This document shows positions 34,808-43,581 of a stretch of DNA of 64,000 bases, piece by piece. A program made the translations under genes and the position numbers. Positions within the stretch are counted from its first letter, which is position 1. The number at the start of each line of letters is the position of its first letter. The notes below the pieces were generated by a model. That model was not told the DNA's origin, did not search any database, and saw only the letters and a program-made list of their open reading frames with translations. The DNA comes from Myxococcota bacterium (GTDB lineage Bacteria > Myxococcota_A > UBA9160 > UBA6930): the NCBI GenBank assembly GCA_028285625.1, contig JANQOX010000012.1:314984-378983 (forward strand). The letters are read 5' to 3'.

Positions 34808-36265
34808 TCAGCTGCCGGCGAGCTCGGTGAGCAGGTCGATCATGACCTCGATGCCCAGCTCGAGGTTGTCGAGCGAGATGCGCTCGTTGGGGCCGTGGAT
34901 GCCTCGCGTGTCCACGGGCCGAAGCCAGCGGGGGACGAACCCGTAGGACTGGATGCCGCGCGCGCGGAACCAGTGCGCGTCGGTGAAGCCCGGGTTCACC
35001 TGCGGCACCACGTAGGCCGTGGGGTCGCGACGCGCGGCGACACGCCGGATCGCGTCGAAGACCTCGGACGTGACCGGCGATGCGCCCGCTTCGAACGAGA
35101 GCAGCGTCGTGACCTCGACCTTGGGGTCGTCGATGGTGCGACGCATCTGCGACACGAAGTCGGCGCACGAGTTGCCCGGCAGAAGCCGCGCGTCGATCTC
35201 GGCGTAGGCCTCGTCGGGCACGATGTTGGTGCGCGGGCTGCCCTCGAGCACGGTGATCGCCACGGTGTCGCGCACCAGCGATGCACGCCCCGCCTGGGCG
35301 AGGAAGCGTTCCCGAAACTCGGGGTGGGCGAGCAGGCCGCTCTCCAGATCGCGGTAGAGCGCCCGGTCCGAGGGGCGCGCCAGGGGGGCCAGGTGCTGGA
35401 ACATCAGCGCCACCGGCGGCACCACCCGCACCGGCGGGGCGTGGCGACGCACCCGGTCGAGCGCACGGACCAGCCGCGGCACCGCGGCGCCGGCCGGGGC
35501 GCTGGCGCCGTGGCCACCGAGCCCCCGGGTGGTGAGCCGCACCCAGCACGGGCTCTTCTCGGTAAAGGTCACGCGCCAGACGTCCGGCTGTCCGCTGCGC
35601 CCGGGCAGCACGGCGCCGCCCTCGGCCAACAGGAACTCGGCATCGCGGAGCAGTTCGGGCCGGTCGCGCACCAAGGCGCCGGCCCCCTGGTGACCGCCGG
35701 TCTCCTCGTCGGGCACCGACAAGAAGATCACGTCCCGGTCGAGCTGGATCCCGCGGCGCTTGAGCTCGGCCAGGGTGAGCAGGTGGACCACCGCGATGCC
35801 CTTGGCGTCCAGGGCGCCCCGACCCACCACGAAGCCGCCGCCCACCAGCCCCTCGAAGGGCGGCACGGCCCAGGACTCGCTCCGGGCGGGCACGACGTCC
35901 AGGTGGGAGAGCAGGATGATCGGCCGGCGGGCGCCTCGTCCCGGCAGCACGGCCCAGGCCGCCGCCCGGTCGCGGCCGGGCAGCTCGACCACCCGGGACT
36001 CGAGCCCCTCGCGCTCGGCCACCGCGACCAGGTACTCCGCCAGGGGCCGCTCGTTCCCCGGGGGATTCGTGGTGTCGAAGCCGATTGCGGCCGAGAGAAT
36101 CTGGCCGGCGGCCCCTCGCATATCCTCGCTCAGAGAGGGATACTCCGCGCCGCGCCAGGGCCGGTCCTCAGCGACCGGGCCCTTCTGGGGGGTGCCGCAC
36201 CCGGCGACCGCCCAGCAGGCGATCAGCAGGATGACCTTCGAAAGCCAGTTCGAAGGGGTAGGCAC
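34808..36265 (-). CDS. M20-family metallopeptidase, predicted lipoprotein
   Basis: 485 aa from GTG 36265. A hydrophobic leader ends in the lipobox AVAGC, so the mature protein would be lipid-anchored. The M20 di-zinc core is visible: LLSHLDVVP, GRGALDAKG, PDEETGGHQGAG and EIDARLLPG, with NERISLDNLELGIEVM at the end. The overall pattern resembles the PM20D1/carboxypeptidase S branch, which cleaves N-acyl amino acids or peptides. The frame is open 72 bases further upstream (ATG 36337), so the start is uncertain; GTG 36265 puts the leader at the N-terminus. Divergent from the M23 gene. Confidence 0.88.
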   Translation of the reverse strand: MPTPSNWLSKVILLIACWAVAGCGTPQKGPVAEDRPWRGAEYPSLSEDMRGAAGQILSAAIGFDTTNPPGNERPLAEYLVAVAEREGLESRVVELPGRDRAAAWAVLPGRGARRPIILLSHLDVVPARSESWAVPPFEGLVGGGFVVGRGALDAKGIAVVHLLTLAELKRRGIQLDRDVIFLSVPDEETGGHQGAGALVRDRPELLRDAEFLLAEGGAVLPGRSGQPDVWRVTFTEKSPCWVRLTTRGLGGHGASAPAGAAVPRLVRALDRVRRHAPPVRVVPPVALMFQHLAPLARPSDRALYRDLESGLLAHPEFRERFLAQAGRASLVRDTVAITVLEGSPRTNIVPDEAYAEIDARLLPGNSCADFVSQMRRTIDDPKVEVTTLLSFEAGASPVTSEVFDAIRRVAARRDPTAYVVPQVNPGFTDAHWFRARGIQSYGFVPRWLRPVDTRGIHGPNERISLDNLELGIEVMIDLLTELAGS

Positions 36266-36493
36266 GACGGGTTTGAGCGCAGGCGGGTCGAGTGCGAGCG
36301 CCACAGAGGACGCGCGATGCGCAGGGGGGGGCCGCAAGGTGGTCCTACGCTTAGCGGGGATGGCTGCGGAACGCGATGCGCATCATGCCCGCCAGGCGCC
36401 CGATTGCGTTGATGCCTCGAGCGATTCGGGTCGCGATCGGGTCTGGCCGATAGGAGTTCGGGCCACGGCGGTCCCGACGATACGGGAGAGGTG

Positions 36494-37792
36494 ATGACGA
36501 GTCCGCGAGCGCGCAAGCGTCGCGCCCTGATTGCCGGGGCGGTGGGAGGGCTGATGGCCCTCGCCGTGACGCTCGTCCTGACCGCAGACCGTCGTCCCGC
36601 CACGCCGCCGCCCGCCCTGGCCGTGCCCGAGCCGCCGGTCGCCGAGCAGCCCCCGCCCGCGCCGCCGCGCGTCGAGATCGCCACCGAAGCCGAACTCGGC
36701 CGCGGCGAGACACTGGTCGGCTCGTTGTCGCGCAACGGGGTCGACGGCTACGTGGCCCACCTGATCGACACCGGCATGGCTCCGGTCTTCAACTTCCGAT
36801 ACGCGCGGCCCGGCGACCGCTACCGCCTGGTGCAGAACGAGGCGGGCGAGATCCTGCGCTTCGACTACACCCGCTCCGAGCTCGAGCGCTACGTGCTGGT
36901 GCGCGACGGCGACGCCCTGCTGCCGTCGCGCTACGAGCCCGACCTGGTGAACCAGCGCGCACGCCTGGCCGGCGTGGTGGATCACAGCCTCTACGACGCC
37001 ATGGAGGGCCTCGGCGGAGAGCCCGAGCTGGCCCACGACTTCTCGGACATCTTCGCCTGGGACGTGGACTTCTCGCGCAACGTCCAGCCCGGCGACGAGT
37101 TCGCCATGCTCTACGAGCGGGTGCACGTCCAGGACCCCGGCGAGGGGCTGCGCTACGTGCACCCCGGCCGCATCCTGGCCGCCCGCTACAACAACGCCCA
37201 GGCCGACTACACCGCGGTCTACTTCGAGACCGACGAGGGGCGCGGCGGCTACTACCGCCCCGACGGCTCCTCGGTGCAGCGCCAGTTCCTGCGCGCACCC
37301 CTCAACTACCGGCGCATCAGCTCGGGCTACTCGCTGGCCCGCATGCACCCGATCCTGAAGGTCCGCCGACCCCACCAGGGCATCGACTATGCCGCCGACT
37401 ACGGCACGCCCGTCTGGTCGGTGGCCGGAGGCGTGATCACCTACAAGGGCTGGTCGGGCGGCTACGGCCGCATGGTGAAGGTGCGCCACAACAACGGCTA
37501 CGAGACGCAGTACGCCCACCTGTCCCGCTATGCGAAGAGCCTGCGGGTGGGGCAGCGCGTGGACCAGAAGCAGGTCCTCGGCTTCGTGGGCTCCACGGGG
37601 CTCTCCACCGGCCCGCACCTGGACTTCCGCATCCGCCACCACGGGCGCTACGTGAACCCGCGCTCGCTGCGCACCCCGGCGGGCGACCCGATCCCGGCGC
37701 ACGCCGAGCCGCTGTTCGAGGCCCATCGGGACGAGCTGCTGCAGGCGCTCGACCCCGAGCCCATGGCGGTGGTCACCAACGAGGCGCTCTAG
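36494..37792 (+). CDS. M23-family peptidoglycan endopeptidase
   Basis: 432 aa. A short basic N-terminus and membrane helix (ALIAGAVGGLMALAVTLVLT) give a periplasmic anchored protein, followed by a Pro-rich linker. A region of about 170 residues (SLSRNGVDGYVAHLIDTGM, YERYVLVRDG-like) resembles the OapA/LysM-adjacent domain of MepM-type enzymes. The C-terminal LytM domain has PHQGIDYAADYG (zinc His and Asp) and TGPHLDFRIRHHG; the second metal-binding motif reads HLD instead of HLH, so zinc coordination may differ. The GTG three bases upstream is an alternative start; ATG 36494 has GGGAGAGG at good spacing. Confidence 0.88.
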   Translation: MTSPRARKRRALIAGAVGGLMALAVTLVLTADRRPATPPPALAVPEPPVAEQPPPAPPRVEIATEAELGRGETLVGSLSRNGVDGYVAHLIDTGMAPVFNFRYARPGDRYRLVQNEAGEILRFDYTRSELERYVLVRDGDALLPSRYEPDLVNQRARLAGVVDHSLYDAMEGLGGEPELAHDFSDIFAWDVDFSRNVQPGDEFAMLYERVHVQDPGEGLRYVHPGRILAARYNNAQADYTAVYFETDEGRGGYYRPDGSSVQRQFLRAPLNYRRISSGYSLARMHPILKVRRPHQGIDYAADYGTPVWSVAGGVITYKGWSGGYGRMVKVRHNNGYETQYAHLSRYAKSLRVGQRVDQKQVLGFVGSTGLSTGPHLDFRIRHHGRYVNPRSLRTPAGDPIPAHAEPLFEAHRDELLQALDPEPMAVVTNEAL

Positions 37793-37902
37793 GCCCCGCT
37801 GGACGCGGATCGGCACGTCCCAGGCTCTTCCCCCGTGACCTCGCGCCCTCTGCCGGCATCGGAAAGCCGGCTCCCTCGCTCGCGGCCGGCCCCAAGGCGT
37901 GC

Positions 37903-37948
37903 CAGCATGGGATGCCTGCCGCGTGGTCCAGCAGGGGATGCCTGCCGC
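37903..37948. repeat. 20-bp direct repeat, two copies
   Basis: The 20-mers at 37903-37922 (CAGCATGGGATGCCTGCCGC) and 37929-37948 (CAGCAGGGGATGCCTGCCGC) differ at one base and start 26 bp apart. They lie 41 bp upstream of the start of the unknown 144-aa gene and could be paired regulator sites or a short duplication. Confidence 0.6.
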
Positions 37949-37988
37949 CTCGCAGCCCCGGCCTCTGCGCGCCCCACAGGAGCCCTGG

Positions 37989-38423
37989 ATGAGCGACCCC
38001 ACCTCCCTGCGCGAGCGGCTGTCGAGGCTCGGAAAACGCCTCGGGCAGCGCGAGGCCGAGCACGCGGCCGACCTCGCGGCAGCCCAGGAGCACGCCCACG
38101 CCCTGCATCAGCTGGTGAGCGAGGGCCTCGAGGCCTTCCACGCGGCCGCGACCGAGTCCGGGGCTGGGCACCTGCAGGTGACCCTCTCGCAGGTGCGCAC
38201 CGACGACAAGCACCTGCGTGCCGTCGAATTCGACCTCACCCGCGGCCGGCACCGCGCGATCATCACCGTGAAGAGCAAGGGCCAGGTCACGCTGGTGGGC
38301 CCGTTCCACCAGGGCAAGACCGAGGGGCCCTGCAAGAGCTTCCCGTTCGACGCCGAGGCCGAGTTGGCCCCGGCGCTCGAGTCGTTTCTCGAGTCGTTCC
38401 TCGAGGAGGCGGCGACGCCGTGA
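37989..38423 (+). CDS. Unknown small protein coupled to gshA
   Basis: 144 aa, not recognised. The N-terminal 60 residues form an amphipathic coiled coil (SLRERLSRLGKRLGQREAE, AAQEHAHALHQLVSEGLEA). The C-terminal half has alternating strands (LQVTLSQVRTDDKHL, HRAIITVKSKGQVTLVGPF) ending in an acidic helix. It has no export signal. It is followed by gshA with a 4-bp overlap (GTGA), which suggests a related or co-regulated role, but nothing more can be read. Confidence 0.75.
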   Translation: MSDPTSLRERLSRLGKRLGQREAEHAADLAAAQEHAHALHQLVSEGLEAFHAAATESGAGHLQVTLSQVRTDDKHLRAVEFDLTRGRHRAIITVKSKGQVTLVGPFHQGKTEGPCKSFPFDAEAELAPALESFLESFLEEAATP

Positions 38424-39772
38424 GCCCGGGCGAGGTGCGCGAGGTCGAGGCCGTCTCCGATCTACTCGACTGGATCCGCTCGGGGGAGAAGCCCCCGGAG
38501 CAGTTCCGGGTGGGAACCGAGCACGAGAAGATCGGACTGCGGGCGGACGACCTGCGCCCCGTCGCCTACGAGGGCGAGCGCGGCATCGGTGCCCTGCTCG
38601 ATCGCATCGCCGACCTCGACGGCTGGAGCCGCGTCTTCGAGGGCCCGAACGTGATCGCGCTGGCCAAGGACGGCGCGAGCATCACGCTCGAGCCCGGTGG
38701 CCAGCTCGAACTCTCGGGTGCGCCGCTGCGCACCATCTTCGAGACCTGCAACGAGTTCCACAGCCACCTCGAAGTGGTGCGGCGGGCCTCGGAGCCGGCC
38801 AACCTGGTGTGGCTGTCCCTGGGCATGAACCCGCTGCACGCGGTGGACGAGATCCCGCGCATGCCCAAGGCGCGCTACGACATCATGCGCAGCTACCTGC
38901 CCACCCGCGGCGAGCTCTCGCAGCACATGATGCACCTGACGGCGACCGTGCAAGCCAACCTCGACTTCGAGGACGAGGCCGACATGGTGAGCAAGCTGCG
39001 CACCGCCAGTTCGATCACGCCGATCGTGTCGGCGCTGTTCGCCAACTCGTCGCTGGCGCTGGGCAAGCCCTCGGGATTCGTCTCGCGTCGTCTCGACATC
39101 TGGCGCGACACCGACCCCGACCGCTGCGGGCTGCTGCCGTTCGTGTTCGAAGAGGGCTTCGGCTACGAGCGCTACGTCGAGTGGGCGCTGGACGTGCCCA
39201 TGTTCTTCCTGGTGCGCGACGGCCAGTACCGGCCCGCCGGCGGCACGACCTTCCGCAGCTTTCTGGATCGCGGGCTCGACGGCGAGCGTCCCACCCTCGA
39301 CGACTGGGAGCTCCATCTGACGACCCTGTTTCCCGAGGTCCGCCTCAAGCGATTCATCGAGGTGCGCGGGGCCGATGCGGTGCCGCCGGACCTGATCTGC
39401 GCCCTACCCGCCCTCTGGAAGGGTCTGCTCTACGACGACGATGCCACCGCCGCCGCGGCCGCCCTGGTGCCCGATCTCGACTTCGCGGCGCGCAACGCCG
39501 CCATCGACGCCGTGGCGCGCCGAGGCCTCGCCGCCCAGATGGGCGGCCGGCCCGTGCTCGAGCTGGCGCGGGCGCTGGTCGACGTGGCCTCCGAGGGCCT
39601 GCGGCGGATCGGCCACGGCGGCGGCCCCGGAGACGCCGACGAGCGCCGGTTCCTCGAGCCCCTGCGAGAGCGCCTGGATGCAGGGCGCAGCCCGGGTGAA
39701 GAGATTCTCATGCGTTGGGACGGCGAATGGCAGCAGTCGGTCCAGCAGTTGATCGACTACGCGCGGTACTGA
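38420..39772 (+). CDS. gshA: Glutamate-cysteine ligase
   Basis: 450 aa; GTG 38420 overlaps the previous stop. It is of the plant/alphaproteobacterial/EgtA-like GCS2-type group: FRVGTEHEKIG near the N-terminus, then TLEPGGQLELSG (ATP and metal site), HMMHLTATVQANLDFEDE, and RDGQYRPAGGTTF. It ligates glutamate to cysteine, the first step of glutathione synthesis. A gshB is not seen here. The presence of glutaredoxin and thioredoxin reductase 4-5 kb away fits a glutathione-using cell. Confidence 0.92.
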   Translation: MSPGEVREVEAVSDLLDWIRSGEKPPEQFRVGTEHEKIGLRADDLRPVAYEGERGIGALLDRIADLDGWSRVFEGPNVIALAKDGASITLEPGGQLELSGAPLRTIFETCNEFHSHLEVVRRASEPANLVWLSLGMNPLHAVDEIPRMPKARYDIMRSYLPTRGELSQHMMHLTATVQANLDFEDEADMVSKLRTASSITPIVSALFANSSLALGKPSGFVSRRLDIWRDTDPDRCGLLPFVFEEGFGYERYVEWALDVPMFFLVRDGQYRPAGGTTFRSFLDRGLDGERPTLDDWELHLTTLFPEVRLKRFIEVRGADAVPPDLICALPALWKGLLYDDDATAAAAALVPDLDFAARNAAIDAVARRGLAAQMGGRPVLELARALVDVASEGLRRIGHGGGPGDADERRFLEPLRERLDAGRSPGEEILMRWDGEWQQSVQQLIDYARY

Positions 39773-39800
39773 TAGAGTCCGCCCACCGAGGAGATCGTCC

Positions 39801-40361
39801 ATGGCCGACAAGCCGATTCGCATCTCGTTCACCCTCACGCCGAAGGACGTCTCGCACTTCCGGAAGCTGATCCGCGAGGCCAAGGCCGCCGCCGCCGACG
39901 GCTCGCAGGAGAAGGTGCTCGAGAAGGTGCGCGAGCTGGTGGAGGACGTGCACCGCCAGAACGTCCCGCAGTTCGTGGACGAAGCGGTCACCACCCTCGA
40001 GGACCTGATCGAGATGCTCACCGACGAGTCCTGGGCGCTGCCCAAGGCCGAGTCGAACCGGGTGCTCGCCGCGCTCACCTACTTCGCGAACCCGGCCGAC
40101 ATCATCCCCGACCACATTCCGGGCGTCGGCTTCCTGGATGACGCGATCATGATCAAGATCGTCGAGTCCGACTTCAAGAACGAGCTCTGGGGCTATCGCA
40201 AGTTCCGCAAGTTCCGCGACGGCGCCGAGCAGCGCCCCTGGACGCCGGTGGCCCGCGAGCGCCTGCCCAAGCGCCTCGAGACCTATCGCAAGGACGTCCG
40301 AGCGAAGATCAAGGAGCGCAACGCGGCGGGCGACAAGCAGGGCTGGTTCGGCGGTCGCTGA
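39801..40361 (+). CDS. DUF1232 (YkvA-like) protein
   Basis: 186 aa. The C-terminal half carries the DUF1232 signature ALTYFANPADIIPDHIPGVG followed by FLDDAIMI. The N-terminal 100 residues are helical and charged, with no export signal, so unlike most DUF1232 proteins it has no clear separate membrane helix besides the hydrophobic DUF1232 strip. Function of the family is not known; links to membrane and stress responses have been suggested. It starts 28 bp after gshA with GAGGAG ten bases upstream of ATG 39801. The next gene begins 10 bp downstream. Confidence 0.85.
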   Translation: MADKPIRISFTLTPKDVSHFRKLIREAKAAAADGSQEKVLEKVRELVEDVHRQNVPQFVDEAVTTLEDLIEMLTDESWALPKAESNRVLAALTYFANPADIIPDHIPGVGFLDDAIMIKIVESDFKNELWGYRKFRKFRDGAEQRPWTPVARERLPKRLETYRKDVRAKIKERNAAGDKQGWFGGR

Positions 40362-40371
40362 GCAGACCGCC

Positions 40372-41505
40372 ATGACGGATCGGCCTCGCATCCTGGTCGT
40401 CGACGACGAGGAGGCGATCCTCGAGACGATGACCTTCACGTTCGAGGACGACTACGACGTCCTCACGTCGTCGTCGGCTTCGAAGGCGCTCGACCTGCTC
40501 GAGGCCGAAGGCCCCGTGGCCGTCGTGATCTCGGACCAGCGCATGCCCGAGATGACGGGCGTCGAGTTCCTGGCGAAGGTCTTCGAGAGCCACCCGGCGA
40601 CCGTGCGCATGATCCTGACCGGCTTTGCCGACATGGACGCGACCATCGGGGCCATCAACGACGGCCACGTCTACGCGTACATCACCAAGCCGTGGGAGCC
40701 CGACGACCTCAAGCAGGTCGTGCGCCGCGCGGTGGACCACTACTACCTGGCCAAGGAGAACGAGCGCCTGGTCTCGGACCTGCGAGACGGGCACGTGTTT
40801 CTCGAAGCCATCATGGACGAGCTCGATACGGGTGCCGTGGCGGTGGACGCCGACGGCATCGTGCGGGCGATGAACCGCCCGGCGCGCACCTTTCTCGGCG
40901 TCTCGAAGGACGCCCGGGGCGAGCGCCTCGAAGAGGTACTCGGCCCCGAGGTCTTCGAGCAGGTGAGCGCAGCCACGCGCAAGATCACCGAGGACGACGA
41001 GGTCGCCTTCGAAGAGGTCGAGCTGCCCGATGGGCGCCGGCTGCGCGTGGCGGTCCACGAGCTGCAGGGCCCCGATTCCCGTGCGCTGGGTCGGGTCGTG
41101 CTGACCCGGGAGATCTCGCACGAGCCGCTTCGCCGCCGCTTCGAAGAGATCGTGGCGAAGCTCTCCACCCAGGAGGGCGGCGTGCGCGATGCCCTGCGCG
41201 CGGCCCAGGACGAGCTGGCGACGGTGGCCCAGGAGGCCAACGCCTCGGGCATCGCGTCGCCCGGCATGAGCGAGCTGGGCGAACGCACCTCGCGCACGCG
41301 CACGGCCATCGAGTACTGGTTGGCCGTCGACGACGCCCTCGCGAGCGAGGACTACCCGGACGCCCAGCTCCTGATCGACCGCATGCGCGTGGCTACGGCG
41401 CGCTGGCCGCAGCCCGACCGGCTTCCGGAACGGGTGCGCGAGCTGGCGCGGAGGGTCGAGTCCTATTACGAATCCGGAGAGAACCCGAAGCAACGCGTCC
41501 TCTGA
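40372..41505 (+). CDS. Response regulator with receiver and PAS domains
   Basis: 377 aa. The receiver domain at 1-125 is complete: acidic pair at 11-12, phosphoacceptor in VVISDQRMPEMTG, T83-like in ILTGFAD, and K in ITKPWEPDDL. A PAS-like domain follows at about 140-250 (LDTGAVAVDADGIVRAMNR). The rest is a helical coiled region of about 120 residues with no DNA-binding, GGDEF or HD-GYP domain. With no output domain it may act by protein binding. It resembles the RpfG-like receivers in its DxRMPxMxGxxFL form. Co-directional with the DUF1232 gene. Confidence 0.9.
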   Translation: MTDRPRILVVDDEEAILETMTFTFEDDYDVLTSSSASKALDLLEAEGPVAVVISDQRMPEMTGVEFLAKVFESHPATVRMILTGFADMDATIGAINDGHVYAYITKPWEPDDLKQVVRRAVDHYYLAKENERLVSDLRDGHVFLEAIMDELDTGAVAVDADGIVRAMNRPARTFLGVSKDARGERLEEVLGPEVFEQVSAATRKITEDDEVAFEEVELPDGRRLRVAVHELQGPDSRALGRVVLTREISHEPLRRRFEEIVAKLSTQEGGVRDALRAAQDELATVAQEANASGIASPGMSELGERTSRTRTAIEYWLAVDDALASEDYPDAQLLIDRMRVATARWPQPDRLPERVRELARRVESYYESGENPKQRVL

Positions 41506-41605
41506 GCCGGCGCCCGCTCGCAAGGGAGGCATCCCGAGCCTGACCTTCGAGCTGCCTCGTCTGCGTGCGACGTTCCGCTTCACCTACGCGTTCCACGCGC
41601 GAGAG

Positions 41606-43150
41606 GTGCGCTTCGAGCGCGACCTCGGCTCGGGCCTGGAGCGCGTGTTTCCGGAGACGTTCTCCTTTCACGCCGACCGCCACGATCCGGCCGAACTCTA
41701 CCTGCGGCTCGACGACCTGTTCGGCAACCCCACGCGCGTAGCGCCGGGGGCCAACCGACGCGACGCCGAGGAGCTGGTGCAGCAGTTGCTCGCAGCCCTG
41801 CCCTCCTACCTCGCCGACCTGCACGCGCAGCTTTCCGGGGCCCCGCGCGAGCGCGCCGCCGAAGACATCGCGGTGTTCGGCCTGGTGGCCGAGCGCTTCC
41901 TGCAAGACAAGGACCTGACGGGCCGGGCGCGGTTGCGCATGGCGAGCCTGCACCTGCGTAAGCTCACCTTCCAGGTGCTTCACGAGGTGATGGAAGACCG
42001 CGTGCGCCCCGAGTTCGTCGAGGGCTACGAAGCCGGTGAGCGCGACCCCGAGACGTCGTCGGACCCGCACGACACGTCGTTCTTCCAGGCGATCGCCGCC
42101 GGCGATGCCGATCGCATCGACGCCACCGTGGTGGGAGCCGCCGAGCGCGCCACCTTCCGCTGGGTCGAAGAGGTCTGCCTCGACGACGAGAGCGGGGCCT
42201 TCGGCGTGGACGACTCGCCCTTCGGCGACCGCGAGTCCGAGGTGCTGTCGGCCGTGTCGCGCGACGGCGAGGGGCCGATCGTTCGTAGCTGCGACCTCTC
42301 GCCCTTCCTGTGCCGCCAGGGCAGCCGCGACTGTCTGCGCCTGCTCAAGAAGCTCGAGGTCTGGTTCCTGCGTCGCTACGACATCCGCCACGCTGCCGCC
42401 ACCATGCACCACGCCGCGCGCCTGGGCCGCCGCGAGCCCGACCCCGAACGCGTGCTCTCGCGGCTTTCGACCCGCACCTTCCTGCTCGCACTGCTGGTCG
42501 GGGCCGCACCGTTCCTGCTGGCGGTGCCCTTCTACGACCTGGCCCCCCGCCTGTTCGACTGGGTGGCGGCCGGCGAGATGGCGCTGATCGTGGTCGCCGC
42601 GATCTGGTTCCTGATCTACCGCTTCCTGTGGAAGAAGGATCTCACCTTCTTCCACGCCTCGGTTCCACGCATCGGCGCCGGCATCATCGTGGGCTACCTG
42701 CCCGTGTTCCTGATCGACGAGGTCTGGGACCTGGCCGAGCAGTCGCTCTTCTACCTGCTCGCGGTGGTGGTGATGCTCGGCACCACCACGCTGCTCTACC
42801 TGTACGTCGAGGTGCAGCAGCGTCTGGGCGACTCGGCCATCGCCATGTCGCGGGCCATCGGGATCTTCCTGCTCGGCCTGGTCGAGGCCGCCGGCTTCGG
42901 CCTGCTGGTGACGGGCCTGCTGGGGCCGCTGATGGCGGCCCGCAACTGGGGGCCCGAGGGGCTCGTCGGCGGCGTCCCGGCGCTGCGCGAAGCCATGCCT
43001 CCCTTCGTGGGCCAGCTGCCGCCGGTGCTGGGGATCGAGCCGCTCTACGTGTTCCCGACGGCGGTGCTGCTCATGAGCTTCCTGTCGTTCTTCATCGGCA
43101 CCTTCCTCCAGCTGCTCTGGGAGGACCTCCCGATCACGGAGCCGCTCTAG
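41606..43150 (+). CDS. Unknown polytopic membrane protein
   Basis: 514 aa from GTG 41606; not recognised. The N-terminal 290 residues are soluble and helical, with RHDPAELYLRLDDLFGN and a Cys-bearing segment (SCDLSPFLCRQGSRDC). The C-terminal 220 residues hold about six membrane helices (TFLLALLVGAAPFLLAVPFY, ALIVVAAIWFLIYRFLW, AGIIVGYLPVFLI, LLAVVVMLGTTTLLYLYV, IGIFLLGLVEAAGFGLLVTG, TAVLLMSFLSFFIGTFLQ). The frame is open for 102 bases upstream of GTG 41606 with no ATG/GTG/TTG; CTG 41540, ten bases after GGGAGG, would add 22 residues and may be the true start. Upstream receiver-PAS gene ends 100 bp before. Confidence 0.8.
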   Translation: MRFERDLGSGLERVFPETFSFHADRHDPAELYLRLDDLFGNPTRVAPGANRRDAEELVQQLLAALPSYLADLHAQLSGAPRERAAEDIAVFGLVAERFLQDKDLTGRARLRMASLHLRKLTFQVLHEVMEDRVRPEFVEGYEAGERDPETSSDPHDTSFFQAIAAGDADRIDATVVGAAERATFRWVEEVCLDDESGAFGVDDSPFGDRESEVLSAVSRDGEGPIVRSCDLSPFLCRQGSRDCLRLLKKLEVWFLRRYDIRHAAATMHHAARLGRREPDPERVLSRLSTRTFLLALLVGAAPFLLAVPFYDLAPRLFDWVAAGEMALIVVAAIWFLIYRFLWKKDLTFFHASVPRIGAGIIVGYLPVFLIDEVWDLAEQSLFYLLAVVVMLGTTTLLYLYVEVQQRLGDSAIAMSRAIGIFLLGLVEAAGFGLLVTGLLGPLMAARNWGPEGLVGGVPALREAMPPFVGQLPPVLGIEPLYVFPTAVLLMSFLSFFIGTFLQLLWEDLPITEPL

Positions 43151-43329
43151 ATCCGAGGGGCGATCCCGGGATCGTGGGGGCCGTGCGGGCCGCCGGGGCG
43201 CGAGACGTGTCCTTCTAGCTCCTCGGGCATCGAAGGGTTAACCCTCTAGGGCCGGCCGCCAGCGCCCCGAACCCCCGAGCCGAGAAGGGGCCCGGCGCCG
43301 ATCCCCCAGTCTGGAAGGAAACGTTCCCG

Positions 43330-43581
43330 TTGGCCGAGATCACCCTCTACACCAAGTCCTGGTGCCCGTACTGCCAGCGCGCCAAGGCGCTGCTCGATAC
43401 CAAGGGCCAGCCCTACGAAGAGATCGACCTCGAGGCGCAGCCCGAGCGCGAGCGCGAGATGCGTGAGCGCGCCGGTGCCACCAGCGTCCCCCAGATCTGG
43501 ATCGGCGAGCGTCACATCGGTGGCTGCGATGACCTGCACGAGCTCGACGCCCGTGGGGAGCTCGACGGACTGCTCACATGA
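43330..43581 (+). CDS. grxC: Glutaredoxin 3-type
   Basis: 83 aa, the usual length. The redox motif CPYC is in ITLYTKSWCPYCQRAK, with TSVPQIWIGERHIGGCDDL as the cis-Pro and glutathione-binding stretch. It reduces disulfides using glutathione. TTG 43330 is the start, with GGAAGG at 43313-43318 eleven bases upstream. Its stop overlaps the trxB start by 4 bp, so the two are co-translated. Confidence 0.95.
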   Translation: MAEITLYTKSWCPYCQRAKALLDTKGQPYEEIDLEAQPEREREMRERAGATSVPQIWIGERHIGGCDDLHELDARGELDGLLT

